A DNA stretch of 64,000 bases from Singulisphaera sp. GP187. Its GTDB lineage: Bacteria; Planctomycetota; Phycisphaerae; Phycisphaerales; SM1A02. Positions 54,090-63,980 of this stretch are shown here, in pieces. The translations under genes and the position numbers were made by a program. The notes under the pieces were generated by a model. The model worked only from the letters and a program-made list of their open reading frames with translations, had not been told where the DNA came from and did not search any database. The DNA lies in contig CAMBXO010000011.1 in the NCBI GenBank assembly GCA_945871915.1, forward strand, positions 1-64,000. Direction: 5' to 3'. Each line of letters begins with the position of its first letter. Positions within the stretch are counted from its first letter, which is position 1.

Positions 54090-57000
54090 TCAACTACAAC
54101 CCATACTGTTTCCGCAGTTCAGGCATCGATAGCAGGTGCCATTTCGAATGGTGATCGATCCGCAGCTATCGCATGCGGGCGCGTCACCCATGAGCGCGGC
54201 GTTGGACTGATCGAGCACGCTGATGTGTCGCTCGACCACGACGGTTGTCTTCGTTGCGACACTGACTGCCCCATCCGAAGCGCCGACCGTCGATGTGCCA
54301 GGCCCATCGTTGCGAGCGGCCTCTGAAAGGATCGATGCGATCCTCTCCGTGCCGCTGGCGGAAACTGGATCTGCATATTTCAGTGAAATCCTCTCGCTGA
54401 CATGCTCCGATGCGCCATCCGTGCGCTGCTGCCATCCGAATTCCTCCTTGGAAGCTCGTCCAGTTGGTTCCTGCATCAGCTCCGCTGGTGAAGGTGCGAC
54501 GGCGGACGCTTGCCGTCGCGGTGCATTGTGTTCCCGATAGCCGGCGATGAACTGCATGCCCATCCACCGGAAGATGTAATCGACCAGACTCTTGGCAAAT
54601 GGAATATCCGCGTTGGTGGTCATGCCCATGGGTTCAAATCGCTGATGTGCAAACTTGGTGACCAGACTTTCAACGGGCACGCCGTATTGCAGTGCAACGC
54701 TGATGGCCGTTCCAAGCGAGTCCATCAATCCGCCAATGGTTGAGCCTTCCTTGGCCATGGTGATAAAGAGTTCGCCAGGCCGTCCATCTTCGTAGAGGCC
54801 CACGATGAGATATCCCTCATGACCGGCAACATTGAACTTGTGGGTAATGCTGCCGCGGGTTTCAGGAAGGCGGCGACGCATCGGTCGCTCAATTACACGC
54901 TCGACCACTCGCTCCACAATTCGCTCAACATATCGATCGCCATCCGCATTTCGTTTCTCATCCATCAAAACCTCTCGAATGGGATTGGCCGCTGTTTCAA
55001 AGGGTATTTCTGGCACGGTGACCGGCGTCTCCGTCGCAAGAACACCTGCGTGTGGGACAGACTCGGTGGAATCAAGGCCCTCGTTGTCCTCCTCATCACC
55101 GGGAACATCTGTCTTGGTGTTGAGCGGCTGACTCAACTTGCTTCCATCTCGATAGAGAGCATTCGCCTTGAGCCCAAGTTCCCAACTCAGTCGATACGCG
55201 GCACCGATCTCCTCCACAGTGGCCTCGGCAGGCATGTTGATGGTCTTAGAGATTGCACCCGAAACAAACGATTGCGCCGCAGCCATCATGTGAATGTGGC
55301 CGGTGGGAAGAATGAATCGAGTTCCAGTTGGACCGCACTTGTTGGCGCAGTCGAACACTGAAAGGTGTTCAGTCTTGAGATGTGGTGCGCCTTCAACCGT
55401 TTGCGCTCCACAGATTCGCTGGCTGAGTGCGTGAACCTGTTTCTTGTTGAGCCCAAGCAATTTCAAGCCGTTAAATTTCCCATCGTCTCGTGCCTGTGCC
55501 GGATCGACTCCGGCACTCCGAAGGACGGATTCAGGAATGCTCCATGCAGAGAATGCAAAACCCAATTCAAACATCATGGGCAATTGATTTTCAAGGCTGA
55601 CGAGTTCGTCTCCGCTGTAACCACGGGCAATCAAGTACTCGCGGAATGTGGCGCCATGAACCGGAATCACACCCTTGCTATTGGGCATGGGGGTATCCAG
55701 TGTGAGCGTGCCCATGACGAAAGCCAAAATCTCGTCGATGTGTTCTGCGGAGTAGCCCAGTGCTTTGATGGCGGGCCGCACGCTTTGGTTCGCGATCTTG
55801 AAGTAACCGCCGCCAGCCAGTTTCTTGAATTTGGTGAGAGCAAAATCGGGTTCAACACCGGTGGTGTCGCAATCCATCAGCAAACCGATGGTTCCCGTTG
55901 GAGCAATTACGGTGACTTGCGCGTTGCGAAATCCAAACTTGGTGCCAAAGAGCAACGCATCGTCCCATGCCGAAAGGGCGCGAGTGATCACATCTGGAGC
56001 ATTTGTAAACGGAACTTTTCCAGCCTTGAAAACGCCGTGATCAATCGAAACAGGGCGAATGCGCAGCGATTCCCATTCGGATGCATGGCGAGCCGTTCCA
56101 TAGGCGGCGCGTCGATGGTTGCGAATCACACGCAACATGTCCTCTCTATTTTCCTGGAAACCTTCAAAGGGTCCATGCTCCGCGGCAAGCAACGCGCTGG
56201 CGGCGTAACTGCGGCCAGTCAAGATAGAAGTGAGTGCGCCGCACACGGCCCGACCCTGTTCGCTGTCATAGGGAATGCCAGCCTGCATGAGCACAGCACC
56301 AAGATTGGCGTAGCCCAGACCCAGTGTTCGATATTTCCAACTTCGTTCCGCAATTTCGCGTGACGGGAACGCAGCCATCAGCACACTAATTTCCAGAACC
56401 GCCGTCCACAGGCTGATGGCGTGCTCGTAACCATCCAGGTCAAAGGTGCGCGTCTCTGGATCGTAGAGTTTCAGAAGATTGATGCTGGCCAGATTGCATG
56501 CCGTGTTGTCCAGAAACATGTATTCGCTGCACGGGTTGCTTGCGTTGATGCGACCACCCCGCGGGCAGGTGTGCCAAGCATTAATCGTGCAGTCGTATTG
56601 CAGGCCCGGGTCCGCACATCGCCATGCAGCAAAGTTGATCTGACGCCACAAGTCAGCCGCCTTCACAGTCTTCACTGGCTGCATGGTGGTGCGGCCGATC
56701 AGTGACCAGTCCGCTTGCGCATCCACCGCTTCCATGAAAGCATCGCTGAGTCGCACGGAGTTATTCGAGTTCTGTCCGCTGACTGTGAAGTAACTCTCGC
56801 CGTTGAAGTCGTAATCCAACTTCAACCCGAGCTGTTGAGCCGCATCGCGTTGCTCTGGCGTGAAGTGCTTGGCACCTTCCACCATGGCGGCAACCTTGAT
56901 CTCTTCGCGCACCTTCCAATTCACAAACGCCTCAATATCGGGGTGATCCACATTCAAGCACACCATCTTTGCGGCGCGACGCGTGGTGCCACCGCTTTTG

Positions 57001-57755
57001 ATGGCGCCCGCGGCTCGATCACCGATCTTCAGGAAACTCATCAATCCGCTGGACTTGCCTCCACCTGAAAGAGGCTCGTTTTCACCGCGTAAAGTGCTGA
57101 AATTTGTTCCGGTGCCCGAGCCATATTTAAACAGCCGTGCCTCGCGGGTCCACAAATCCATAATGCCGCCTTCACCAACCAAATCATCTCGCACGGATTG
57201 AATAAAGCACGCGTGAGGTTGCGGATGGGAATACGCATCGGTGGCAGCGGTACATGCACCGGTAATGTGATCGGCGATCCAATGACCTTGCGCCGGACCG
57301 TTGATGCCATAGGCAAAGTGAAGACCGGTGTTAAACCATTGCGGGCTATTGGGCGCAGCAACTTGATTTAAGAGCATCCACGCGATCTCGTCGTAGAACG
57401 CCTGTCCATCTTTGGCGCTGGCGAAGTAACCAAACTTTTCGCCCCAGTGCCGCCAGCAGCCTGCAAGGCGGTGCACGACTTGTTTCACGGAGTGTTCGGA
57501 ACCCAGCACGGGATGACCCGCGGCGTCGGTCTTGGCCACGCCTTCGCTGTCCATTTGGGGAACACCCGCTTTACGAAAATATTTGCTGACAACGATGTCG
57601 GTTGCGAGTTGACTCCAGCTCGCGGGAATCTCAGCGTCAAGCATCTCAAACACCGTGCTTCCGTCGCTGTTGGTAATGCGACTGGACCGCTTGGTCCATT
57701 CGACTGAGGAGAACACATCCTTGTTGACTTCGGTGAAGCGTCTATGAATTCGCAT
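54090..57755 (-). CDS. nrdJ: Vitamin B12-dependent (class II) ribonucleotide reductase
   Basis: A 1221-residue NrdJ, which reduces ribonucleotides to deoxyribonucleotides with adenosylcobalamin as radical source. The barrel core shows NTGLHFAYGINGPAQGHW, the RGENEPLSGGGKSSG loop and the active-site NPCSEYMFLDNTACNLASINL (Asn-x-Cys-x-Glu). APTGTIGLLMDCDTTGVEP and the long insert region follow. The C-terminus ends in a zinc-ribbon (CDSCG ... CYRCLNCG) typical of the long NrdJ form. The start ATG 57755 matches the family; a GTG at 57794 would lie in the terminator hairpin. The leader contains a folded domain and a terminator-like hairpin (see those entries). No class I or III reductase is in the window. 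Confidence 0.94.
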   Translation of the reverse strand: MRIHRRFTEVNKDVFSSVEWTKRSSRITNSDGSTVFEMLDAEIPASWSQLATDIVVSKYFRKAGVPQMDSEGVAKTDAAGHPVLGSEHSVKQVVHRLAGCWRHWGEKFGYFASAKDGQAFYDEIAWMLLNQVAAPNSPQWFNTGLHFAYGINGPAQGHWIADHITGACTAATDAYSHPQPHACFIQSVRDDLVGEGGIMDLWTREARLFKYGSGTGTNFSTLRGENEPLSGGGKSSGLMSFLKIGDRAAGAIKSGGTTRRAAKMVCLNVDHPDIEAFVNWKVREEIKVAAMVEGAKHFTPEQRDAAQQLGLKLDYDFNGESYFTVSGQNSNNSVRLSDAFMEAVDAQADWSLIGRTTMQPVKTVKAADLWRQINFAAWRCADPGLQYDCTINAWHTCPRGGRINASNPCSEYMFLDNTACNLASINLLKLYDPETRTFDLDGYEHAISLWTAVLEISVLMAAFPSREIAERSWKYRTLGLGYANLGAVLMQAGIPYDSEQGRAVCGALTSILTGRSYAASALLAAEHGPFEGFQENREDMLRVIRNHRRAAYGTARHASEWESLRIRPVSIDHGVFKAGKVPFTNAPDVITRALSAWDDALLFGTKFGFRNAQVTVIAPTGTIGLLMDCDTTGVEPDFALTKFKKLAGGGYFKIANQSVRPAIKALGYSAEHIDEILAFVMGTLTLDTPMPNSKGVIPVHGATFREYLIARGYSGDELVSLENQLPMMFELGFAFSAWSIPESVLRSAGVDPAQARDDGKFNGLKLLGLNKKQVHALSQRICGAQTVEGAPHLKTEHLSVFDCANKCGPTGTRFILPTGHIHMMAAAQSFVSGAISKTINMPAEATVEEIGAAYRLSWELGLKANALYRDGSKLSQPLNTKTDVPGDEEDNEGLDSTESVPHAGVLATETPVTVPEIPFETAANPIREVLMDEKRNADGDRYVERIVERVVERVIERPMRRRLPETRGSITHKFNVAGHEGYLIVGLYEDGRPGELFITMAKEGSTIGGLMDSLGTAISVALQYGVPVESLVTKFAHQRFEPMGMTTNADIPFAKSLVDYIFRWMGMQFIAGYREHNAPRRQASAVAPSPAELMQEPTGRASKEEFGWQQRTDGASEHVSERISLKYADPVSASGTERIASILSEAARNDGPGTSTVGASDGAVSVATKTTVVVERHISVLDQSNAALMGDAPACDSCGSITIRNGTCYRCLNCGNSMGCS

Positions 57756-57793
57756 GGCTCGTTCCGTTGGCTTTCCGAGGGAAAAGAAAATCA

Positions 57794-57813
57794 CCGCCCC
57801 GTTCGCGGGGCGG
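57794..57813 (-). terminator. nrdJ: Terminator-like hairpin in the nrdJ leader
   Basis: CCGCCCCG and CGGGGCGG pair over 8 bp around a 4-base loop, and on the minus strand the stem is followed by TGATTTTCTTTT. It lies 38 bases upstream of the nrdJ ATG, so it would stop transcription before the gene unless disrupted: an attenuator-type position. Confidence 0.8.
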
Positions 57814-57840
57814 CACGTGCGTCAACTCGTTTGTGAAGAT

Positions 57841-57951
57841 TCGAGGAAGAAGTTGTGTGGCTGCTCTGCGATTGACTTACATGCTGATGAACGGCATGTG
57901 GCAAGTCGAAGGATTCCCGCGTCGCACAGCACCATGAATGTTCTTCCTCGA
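57841..57951 (-). promoter_or_regulatory. nrdJ: Candidate riboswitch aptamer upstream of nrdJ
   Basis: On the minus strand an 11-bp perfect stem (57941-57951 with 57841-57851) closes a domain of 111 bases. Inside are a bulged helix of 4+5 bp (57922-57930 with 57860-57863 and 57867-57871, three-base bulge) and a second bulged helix of 5+6 bp (57903-57907 with 57874-57878, and 57894-57899 with 57879-57884, nine-base loop). The junction strand reads CGCGGGAATCCTTC. Its CGCGGG is complementary to CCCGCG of the downstream terminator hairpin. Architecture is that of a metabolite-responsive leader; a cobalamin ligand is suggested only by the gene it precedes. Confidence 0.6.
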
Positions 57952-57970
57952 TACAAATATGAATACAAAT
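57951..57970. repeat. Two direct copies of ATACAAAT upstream of the nrdJ leader
   Basis: ATACAAAT occurs at 57951-57958 and 57963-57970, 12 bp apart, directly adjoining the leader domain. They may belong to the nrdJ promoter or a regulator site; no clear -35/-10 pair was found. Confidence 0.45.
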
Positions 57971-58363
57971 GAGTGAGATTCGTGAGGACATTCGTCATGG
58001 CTCAACCAAACAGAGCGAGCCGAATTTCACCACGAAAGAATCCGAACAAACTCCAAACAAAAACGCCACTGGACCTTACTTTGCAACCGATCCAGGCTCT
58101 TTGAACTCCTGAAACGCTTCAGTTTCGATCGAATCGTACCCCCACATCTAGAGTCTGCAAGTTCAAAGCATACGAAATATTGGGAAATGATGAAGGCACA
58201 TCGCAAGTACAACACACAACGACCTTTGCACATCGGCACTTTTTTCTTTGCACCCCAAGAATTGGTGTGGAGAGTTTGTCCGATCTGTCCGGAAGCCCAA
58301 GATGTTGTGGTACAACTCGAAAATGCGTGGAAAAACAGGCGTTTTTACATCTAGACTGCACCG
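57971..58363. other. A/T-richer divergent spacer between nrdJ and the helicase gene
   Basis: About 390 bases without a coding-like frame in either strand. Short frames crossing it have no family resemblance. It should hold the promoters for nrdJ (leftward) and the helicase (rightward). A small A/T hairpin, AAAAAC and GTTTTT, sits close before the helicase start. I see no other structured element. Confidence 0.5.
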
Positions 58364-60586
58364 GTGACTTCTTCGACTCAATCATCCTTGCTCGAAGGGC
58401 TCACGGAACCGCAGCAAAAAGCAGTCCTCTATCAGGACGGCCCTCTCTTGGTTCTGGCCGGTCCGGGCTCCGGCAAGACACGGGTCATTACTCATCGCAT
58501 CGCGCACCTTGTGAGGTCTGGTGAGCTTGCGTCAAGCATTTTGGCGGTTACGTTCACCAATAAGGCCGCTGGCGAGATGCGTAGGCGTGTGCAAACGCTC
58601 TTGAGCGAGCGTGGGCAGGATGCAACGCGGATTCTTGCCTGCACTTTTCACAGCTTCGGAGCGCGGGTGCTTCGGGGCTATGCCGCCGAAGCCGGAGTTG
58701 CTGCCGACTTTACGGTGCTCGATGCAGACGATCAGGCGAAGGCCTGTAAGCAAGCCATGGTGGAGTCGGGTGAGGGGACGGCGCACCTGACCCCTCGAAC
58801 CGTACTCAATGAGATCAGCGGCTTTAAGGATTTGTTGATTTCATCCGATCAGGCGGTCTCAGAAGCAAGGGATTGGCGTGCTCGCAGCGTGGCACGCATC
58901 TATTCCGTGTACGAAAAAGTTTTGCGACGAAGTTCCGCGCTCGACTTTGACGATCTGTTGTGCCGCGTGGCGCTGCTTGTTCGGAATCATGAATCAGTAC
59001 GCAACCAATTGCAGAAGCGATTCCGAAACATTTTGGTGGATGAGTATCAGGACACCAACCACGCGCAGTTCAGCATGGTGCTCGATCTTGCTAAGCAACA
59101 TCGCCGTCTGTGTGTCGTGGGCGATCCAGATCAAAGCATTTACGGTTGGCGAGGGGCGGATCTTGGAAACATTCTGAAATTCGAGGAGCACTTTCCGGAT
59201 GCACGGGTGGTGGCGCTTGGCGAAAATTTTCGATCCACCGAATTGATCGTTCACGCGGCGTCGGTTCTTGTTCAGAACAATCGTCAGCGCCGGCACAAAG
59301 AACTTCGCAGTATGCGCGGTGCAGGGGAGGCGCCCCGATACAGCCGCTGCATGGATGAGCGCCTCGAAGCGGCGCGGGTTGTGCAGGAGGCGCAGCAAGC
59401 CTCACAGAACGGAATGCCGTGGCGAAGCATGGCGGTGCTGTATCGAATGAACAGCATGAGTCGTGTACTTGAAGAAGCTTTTCGTCGCGAGGGGATCCCG
59501 CATCAGGTGGTTCGTGGAACCGCCTTCTACGACCGGCGCGAAGTCAAAGACCTTGTTGGCTATCTGCGTTTGGTCGCCAATCCTCACGATGAACTCGCGC
59601 TCTCTCGAATCGTGAATGTTCCTCCGCGCGGCCTTGGTTCAACCAGTTTTTCCAAGATCGAATTGCATGCCGCTCGAAAGGGGATTCCGCTCATCGACGC
59701 CATGGCGGCGCCGAAAGAAGCAGGCGTTCTTGCGCGTGCGGCTACGGCGGCCACGGCTCTGGCGGCCAAGATTCGCGGATGGAGGCACAGCGCGGAAACG
59801 CAATCTGCTGAATCGCTGAGCGACATGCTTGGCCAAATTGCAAGGGAAAGTGGCTTGGAATCGCATTACCTTGCCGAAGACCGCGAGGCAGCCGATCAGG
59901 GGGAAAGCCGAGTGGAAAATCTTGCCCAAGTGGTGAGTGCGGCGGCAGAATTTGTCGCCGAGCGATCCATGCAGGAATCCCAAGACGAGGTGGGTACGCC
60001 GTGGGGTACGGCGCTTGATGCGCTTCGCGCCTATCTGGAACGCATTGCCTTAGTGAGTGACAGCGACAACTTTGATCCGGAACGTGGCGCGGTGACGCTG
60101 ATGACACTGCACGCAGCGAAGGGACTTGAGTTTGCATTGGTGTGCATGGTTGGTTTGGAGCAGGGCAGCCTTCCGCATGCACGAAGTCTGGACGCATCGG
60201 GCGATTTGGAAGAGGAGCGTCGCTTGTGCTTTGTGGGAATGACGCGCGCCGAGGATCGCCTTCTGCTTACAAGTGCCGCGGTGCGCACCGTGCGAGGTCA
60301 AACGCTTGCGACCATTGAGAGCATGTTCATTCGTGAACTCAACAACGAACTTGTGCACGAAGAGGAGACGAATGAAGCAAGCGATGATGACCAGACATTG
60401 CCCTCGCACTCGTCACATCGTTCCGGACTTCGGGCCGGTATGCGCGTGCGTCATCCACTCTTTGGCATCGGAACCGTGGAAGGCATCTCGCCCCGCGGCA
60501 GCGGCACGGCCGTGCGCGTTGCCTTTGCAGCGGTCGGGCACAAAACGCTCATGCTGGAGTTTGCAAAGCTGCAGATTCTTGGATAA
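58364..60586 (+). CDS. UvrD/PcrA-type DNA helicase
   Basis: A 740-residue SF1A 3'-5' helicase used in repair and in clearing replication-transcription conflicts. Motifs in order: Q-motif region GLTEPQQKAV, Walker A AGPGSGKTRVITH, TFTNKAAGEM, DFDDLL, Walker B VDEYQDTNHAQF, GDPDQSIYGWRGA, LGENFRSTELIV, TLMTLHAAKGLEF and EERRLCFVGMTRAEDRLLL. The C-terminal GMRVRHPLFGIGTVEGISPRGSG is the Tudor-like domain that in PcrA/UvrD binds RNA polymerase. The start is GTG with no strong ribosome site. It converges with the prolyl oligopeptidase gene, 5 bases apart. Confidence 0.92.
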   Translation: MTSSTQSSLLEGLTEPQQKAVLYQDGPLLVLAGPGSGKTRVITHRIAHLVRSGELASSILAVTFTNKAAGEMRRRVQTLLSERGQDATRILACTFHSFGARVLRGYAAEAGVAADFTVLDADDQAKACKQAMVESGEGTAHLTPRTVLNEISGFKDLLISSDQAVSEARDWRARSVARIYSVYEKVLRRSSALDFDDLLCRVALLVRNHESVRNQLQKRFRNILVDEYQDTNHAQFSMVLDLAKQHRRLCVVGDPDQSIYGWRGADLGNILKFEEHFPDARVVALGENFRSTELIVHAASVLVQNNRQRRHKELRSMRGAGEAPRYSRCMDERLEAARVVQEAQQASQNGMPWRSMAVLYRMNSMSRVLEEAFRREGIPHQVVRGTAFYDRREVKDLVGYLRLVANPHDELALSRIVNVPPRGLGSTSFSKIELHAARKGIPLIDAMAAPKEAGVLARAATAATALAAKIRGWRHSAETQSAESLSDMLGQIARESGLESHYLAEDREAADQGESRVENLAQVVSAAAEFVAERSMQESQDEVGTPWGTALDALRAYLERIALVSDSDNFDPERGAVTLMTLHAAKGLEFALVCMVGLEQGSLPHARSLDASGDLEEERRLCFVGMTRAEDRLLLTSAAVRTVRGQTLATIESMFIRELNNELVHEEETNEASDDDQTLPSHSSHRSGLRAGMRVRHPLFGIGTVEGISPRGSGTAVRVAFAAVGHKTLMLEFAKLQILG

Positions 60587-60591
60587 CGGGT

Positions 60592-62727
60592 CTATCTCGC
60601 CGGCGCGGATTCCGAAGTGGAGCCCTGTGCGAATCGATTGCACAAACCAGTTCGCCACATGAGAAATGACCACTGGTCCACTTGATCTCGTATGCGCAGC
60701 GCCAGCGGCTTGCCTTGGCCATGGCCGGAATCCCGATCGACCCACAGCAAGACTGGATTGGCATTGGGATCGCTTGCATTCGTTGCTTGCAATCGAGCCG
60801 TCATCTTTCGGGCATGCAGTGGATGCACACGGCTGTCATTCTCGCCCGCTGTCAGGAGCACTGCCGGATACTTCGTGTTTTTCTTGATGTTGTGATAGGG
60901 GCTATACGCTCGCAGCCACTGAAATTGCTCTGGTTTCTCGCTGCTTCCGTACTCGGGCACCCAATACTTGGCCAGTAAAAACTGCTGGTAGCGAAGCATG
61001 TCCAGCAGCGGAACACCACAAATCGCGGCCGCGAAAAGTTCAGGCCGCTGCGTGATGGCGACACCAGTCAACAGACCGCCATTGCTTCCACCCATCACAG
61101 CAAGCTGTGACGACTGGGTCCACTTGTTGGCAATCAGCCACTCGGCACACGCGTAGAAATCGTCAAAGACATTTTGCTTCCGGTCCAGCATGCCGGCTTC
61201 GTGCCACGCTTCCCCATACTCGCCGCCACCTCGCAGATTGGCCACGGCGTAAATGCCGCCCGCTTCGACCCACGGAATGATGGTCGGATTGAAACTTGGA
61301 CTCATCGAAGCGTTGAATCCACCGTAGCCGTACAGCACACACGGATTGTCGCCATGGGGTTTCAGATCTTTTCTTCGCACCATAAAGATCGGAACCATCG
61401 TTCCATCTTTGCTGGCAACGCGAACTTGCTCAACGGTCAGTTGCGTCAGATCAACGGGCACCTTGGGTTCCCACCACGAAACAGGTTTGGGCTCAGGCAG
61501 CGAAGCGATGTACATGATGCTGCGAGGGGAGTCGTAACTGGTGTAACTCAGGAATGCGTCGCTGTGATCTTCGTCCGTGCTTAGGCCAGCGGTGCCAAGC
61601 CCTGGAAGCGGAATGTCACCTTGCGATTGGCCGTCGCGGTCAAAGCGCTCTAACCGCGAGCACACATGGCGTGTGTACGACCCGATCATTCCGCCCTTCA
61701 CCAACTCCACACTCTCAAGCACTTCATCGCGGCGCTCCGGAATCAGGTCCTTCCAGTTGGCTTGTGCTGGATTGTGTAAGTCCACACGAACGAGTCTCGC
61801 ATTCGAGGCTTGAAAGGTGGTGTACAAGTACATATGCGATCCATCGAAACCGATTGGACTAAAGCGAGCCGGCAACCCAGTCGCAATCGGCGTCATGACG
61901 GGATCACTTGTTCCCGCTCGCCACGCTTGGAAATCGCCAACCGAAAGATCATTGGCTTGCCAGCCTCGGCTCAGTCCAAGGATGAGCCATCGACCATCTC
62001 GGCTCATGCCACCAAATGGAATCTCGGTCGGATTGGTTTGCTTCATCAGCAGCCGATCCGTTGCGGGATCACTGCCAAGGATGTGAAAGCGAATCTCTCG
62101 GCTGTAAGGATCCTTTGGATTTCGCAGCGCGGAATAGAGAAACCCATCCTTGGATGGTGTCCATCCCTCAAAGTTCACTTTGCCAGTGATCACATCTGGT
62201 TTCATCGCACCAGATTGCGTGTCCAGAACGCGAAGTTCACTCATCTCACTTCCAGACTTGCTGGTTCCAAACGCCAACAGGGTTCCATCAAGTGTTGGTG
62301 TCCACCAGTCCAACGAGAGCAGACCCTTGACATCCATGGCATTGGGATCAAAGAGTGTGCGAGCGGTGCTGCGGCTGGAAGCCTCGGTTCCCTTTTGCAA
62401 TTTCAGAACCGGCTGGTTTTGATTGCCGCTGCGTTCGCTGTAGAAAAGAAAAGGTCCGGCCATGACGGGTGTCCCAATGGACGGCAATTTCATGAGCGGC
62501 TCAAGCGTGTCGGCGATTCGATCTCGGCATGGAAGCACATCAAGCGCTGCACGCGTGCGCTCCAGTTGCAGCGAGGTCCAGTCACGAACGGCTGGCGATT
62601 CGGACTCGAGTCCTTCGAGCCAGCGGTTTTCATCGACAAAAGTCTCGCCGTGCAGAATTTCCGTCACAGGTGCCAGCGAGGCATCGGGAGGGACAGCCAG
62701 AGCAATCAGAAGGAGTGGAATCAGCAT
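60592..62727 (-). CDS. Prolyl oligopeptidase (S9A)
   Basis: A 711-residue enzyme with a short signal-like N-terminus (LIPLLLIALAVPPDASLA), so it may act in the periplasm. After an N-terminal helical piece (ENRWLEGLESESPAVRDW) comes a seven-bladed propeller, then the alpha/beta-hydrolase domain. Catalytic triad: Ser in MGGSNGGLLTGVAITQRPEL, Asp in AGENDSRVHPLHARKM, His in DSGHGQGKP. It cleaves after proline in short peptides. GTG at 62736 would add three residues; the ATG at 62727 is preferred. It lies 41 bases after serA on the same strand, possibly one transcript. Fits the peptide-degrading theme of the window. Confidence 0.92.
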   Translation of the reverse strand: MLIPLLLIALAVPPDASLAPVTEILHGETFVDENRWLEGLESESPAVRDWTSLQLERTRAALDVLPCRDRIADTLEPLMKLPSIGTPVMAGPFLFYSERSGNQNQPVLKLQKGTEASSRSTARTLFDPNAMDVKGLLSLDWWTPTLDGTLLAFGTSKSGSEMSELRVLDTQSGAMKPDVITGKVNFEGWTPSKDGFLYSALRNPKDPYSREIRFHILGSDPATDRLLMKQTNPTEIPFGGMSRDGRWLILGLSRGWQANDLSVGDFQAWRAGTSDPVMTPIATGLPARFSPIGFDGSHMYLYTTFQASNARLVRVDLHNPAQANWKDLIPERRDEVLESVELVKGGMIGSYTRHVCSRLERFDRDGQSQGDIPLPGLGTAGLSTDEDHSDAFLSYTSYDSPRSIMYIASLPEPKPVSWWEPKVPVDLTQLTVEQVRVASKDGTMVPIFMVRRKDLKPHGDNPCVLYGYGGFNASMSPSFNPTIIPWVEAGGIYAVANLRGGGEYGEAWHEAGMLDRKQNVFDDFYACAEWLIANKWTQSSQLAVMGGSNGGLLTGVAITQRPELFAAAICGVPLLDMLRYQQFLLAKYWVPEYGSSEKPEQFQWLRAYSPYHNIKKNTKYPAVLLTAGENDSRVHPLHARKMTARLQATNASDPNANPVLLWVDRDSGHGQGKPLALRIRDQVDQWSFLMWRTGLCNRFAQGSTSESAPAR

Positions 62728-62768
62728 GTTGAGCACGATACCCCGACCGTGCCTATGCCACCAGATGT

Positions 62769-63980
62769 TCAGCCGGCCACACGCATGCGAATCGTCTCCG
62801 CCATCGATTGCAGGCCCGCAAGCAGGGTTCGATCTCCAAAATGATCCACATCCAGAATCACAAAACTGGTGTCACGATCGCTCTGCAGAAATTCCGCGTG
62901 AATATTGATGCCCGCCCTCGCCAAGAGCGTGTGCATGGTGCCCAAGACTCCGGGAACATTTCGGTGCACATGCAGAATGCGAAGCATGCCCTCGCGCACC
63001 TGCGGCAAGTCCACCTGCGGAAAATTGACCGCGGTGGCGGTGGTTCCATGCTTCCAGAATCGGGCGAGTTTTTCCGCCACATCCACGGCAATGGCCTCTT
63101 GGGCTTCTTCAGTGCTTCCGCCAATGTGGGGAGTCAGAATCACATTGGCGATTCCCGCAAGCGGTGTGCGAAATCCCGGTCCATTTTTTTCTGGCTCAGC
63201 CGGAAAGACATCGGCGGCGGCGCCACTCAGTCGTCCGCTTTGCAACGCCGCCGCAAGGGCCGTGAGATCCACCACTTTGCCGCGACTGTTGTTGATCAGG
63301 ATCGCCCCCGGCTTCATGTGTGCCAGTTCAGTTTCGCCGATCATGTTTCTGGTTCGATCCGAGTCCGGCACATGCAGCGTGACAATGTCTGAAATGTCCA
63401 GCAGAGCCTTGAGCGACGGGAGCGACTGCGCGTTGCCAATGGAAAGTTTTCTCGCGATATCGAAAAACACAACACGCATTCCTAAGTTCTCTGCCAACAC
63501 GCTCAGCTGACTTCCAATGTGTCCGTAGCCAACAATGCCAAGCGTTCGCCCTCGAACTTCTCGGGCCGATGCCGAACTTTTGTCCCATGTGCCTGCATGC
63601 AATTGCGAACTTTTGTCAAACAGCCGCCGAGAGAGCGCAATGATTTCTGCCAGCGTCATTTCCGCCACACTTCGCGTGTTGGAGAAGGGCGAGTTGAACA
63701 CCGGCACACCGAAACTGGCGGCCGAAGAAAGGTCCACTTGATCGGTGCCAATACAGAAGCAGCCAACCGCCGCAAGCGTGGATGCGGATGAGAAGCACTC
63801 CTTGGGCAGACGCGTTTTGGATCGCACACCGACCACGGTGGCTTTGGCAAGCAGCGAGGCCAACGCTTTGGAATCCGGACTTTTCCCCACATGCTCCACA
63901 CGGAATCCCGCATCCATCAAGGGTGCATCGGCCGCCGGATGAATGGACTCCATCAACACAGCCAGCATTGGTTGACTCAT
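62769..63980 (-). CDS. serA: D-3-phosphoglycerate dehydrogenase with ACT domain
   Basis: A 403-residue enzyme catalysing the first step of serine synthesis, oxidising 3-phosphoglycerate with NAD. Visible: the early GCFCIGTDQVDL, NSPFSNTRSVAEMTLA, the dinucleotide motif GIVGYGHIGSQLSVLAENLGM, DIVTLHVP, INNSRGKVVD and the catalytic His in LTPHIGGSTEEAQ. The last 85 or so residues form an ACT-type regulatory domain (NVPGVLGTMHTLLARAGINI), as in the E. coli enzyme, which binds serine for feedback inhibition. A strong ribosome site GGAGG lies seven bases before the ATG. The gene starts just inside the right edge. Confidence 0.93.
   Translation of the reverse strand: MSQPMLAVLMESIHPAADAPLMDAGFRVEHVGKSPDSKALASLLAKATVVGVRSKTRLPKECFSSASTLAAVGCFCIGTDQVDLSSAASFGVPVFNSPFSNTRSVAEMTLAEIIALSRRLFDKSSQLHAGTWDKSSASAREVRGRTLGIVGYGHIGSQLSVLAENLGMRVVFFDIARKLSIGNAQSLPSLKALLDISDIVTLHVPDSDRTRNMIGETELAHMKPGAILINNSRGKVVDLTALAAALQSGRLSGAAADVFPAEPEKNGPGFRTPLAGIANVILTPHIGGSTEEAQEAIAVDVAEKLARFWKHGTTATAVNFPQVDLPQVREGMLRILHVHRNVPGVLGTMHTLLARAGINIHAEFLQSDRDTSFVILDVDHFGDRTLLAGLQSMAETIRMRVAG

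Noticed and set aside
57841-57951. Calling the nrdJ leader a cobalamin riboswitch outright
   Set aside because: A GGGAA stretch is present, but the GCCACTG-type box and the usual helix order are not. The ligand is therefore left open.
58119-58524. Short frames before the helicase gene
   Set aside because: Composition is that of an A/T-rich spacer, no ribosome site, and overlap with the helicase start.
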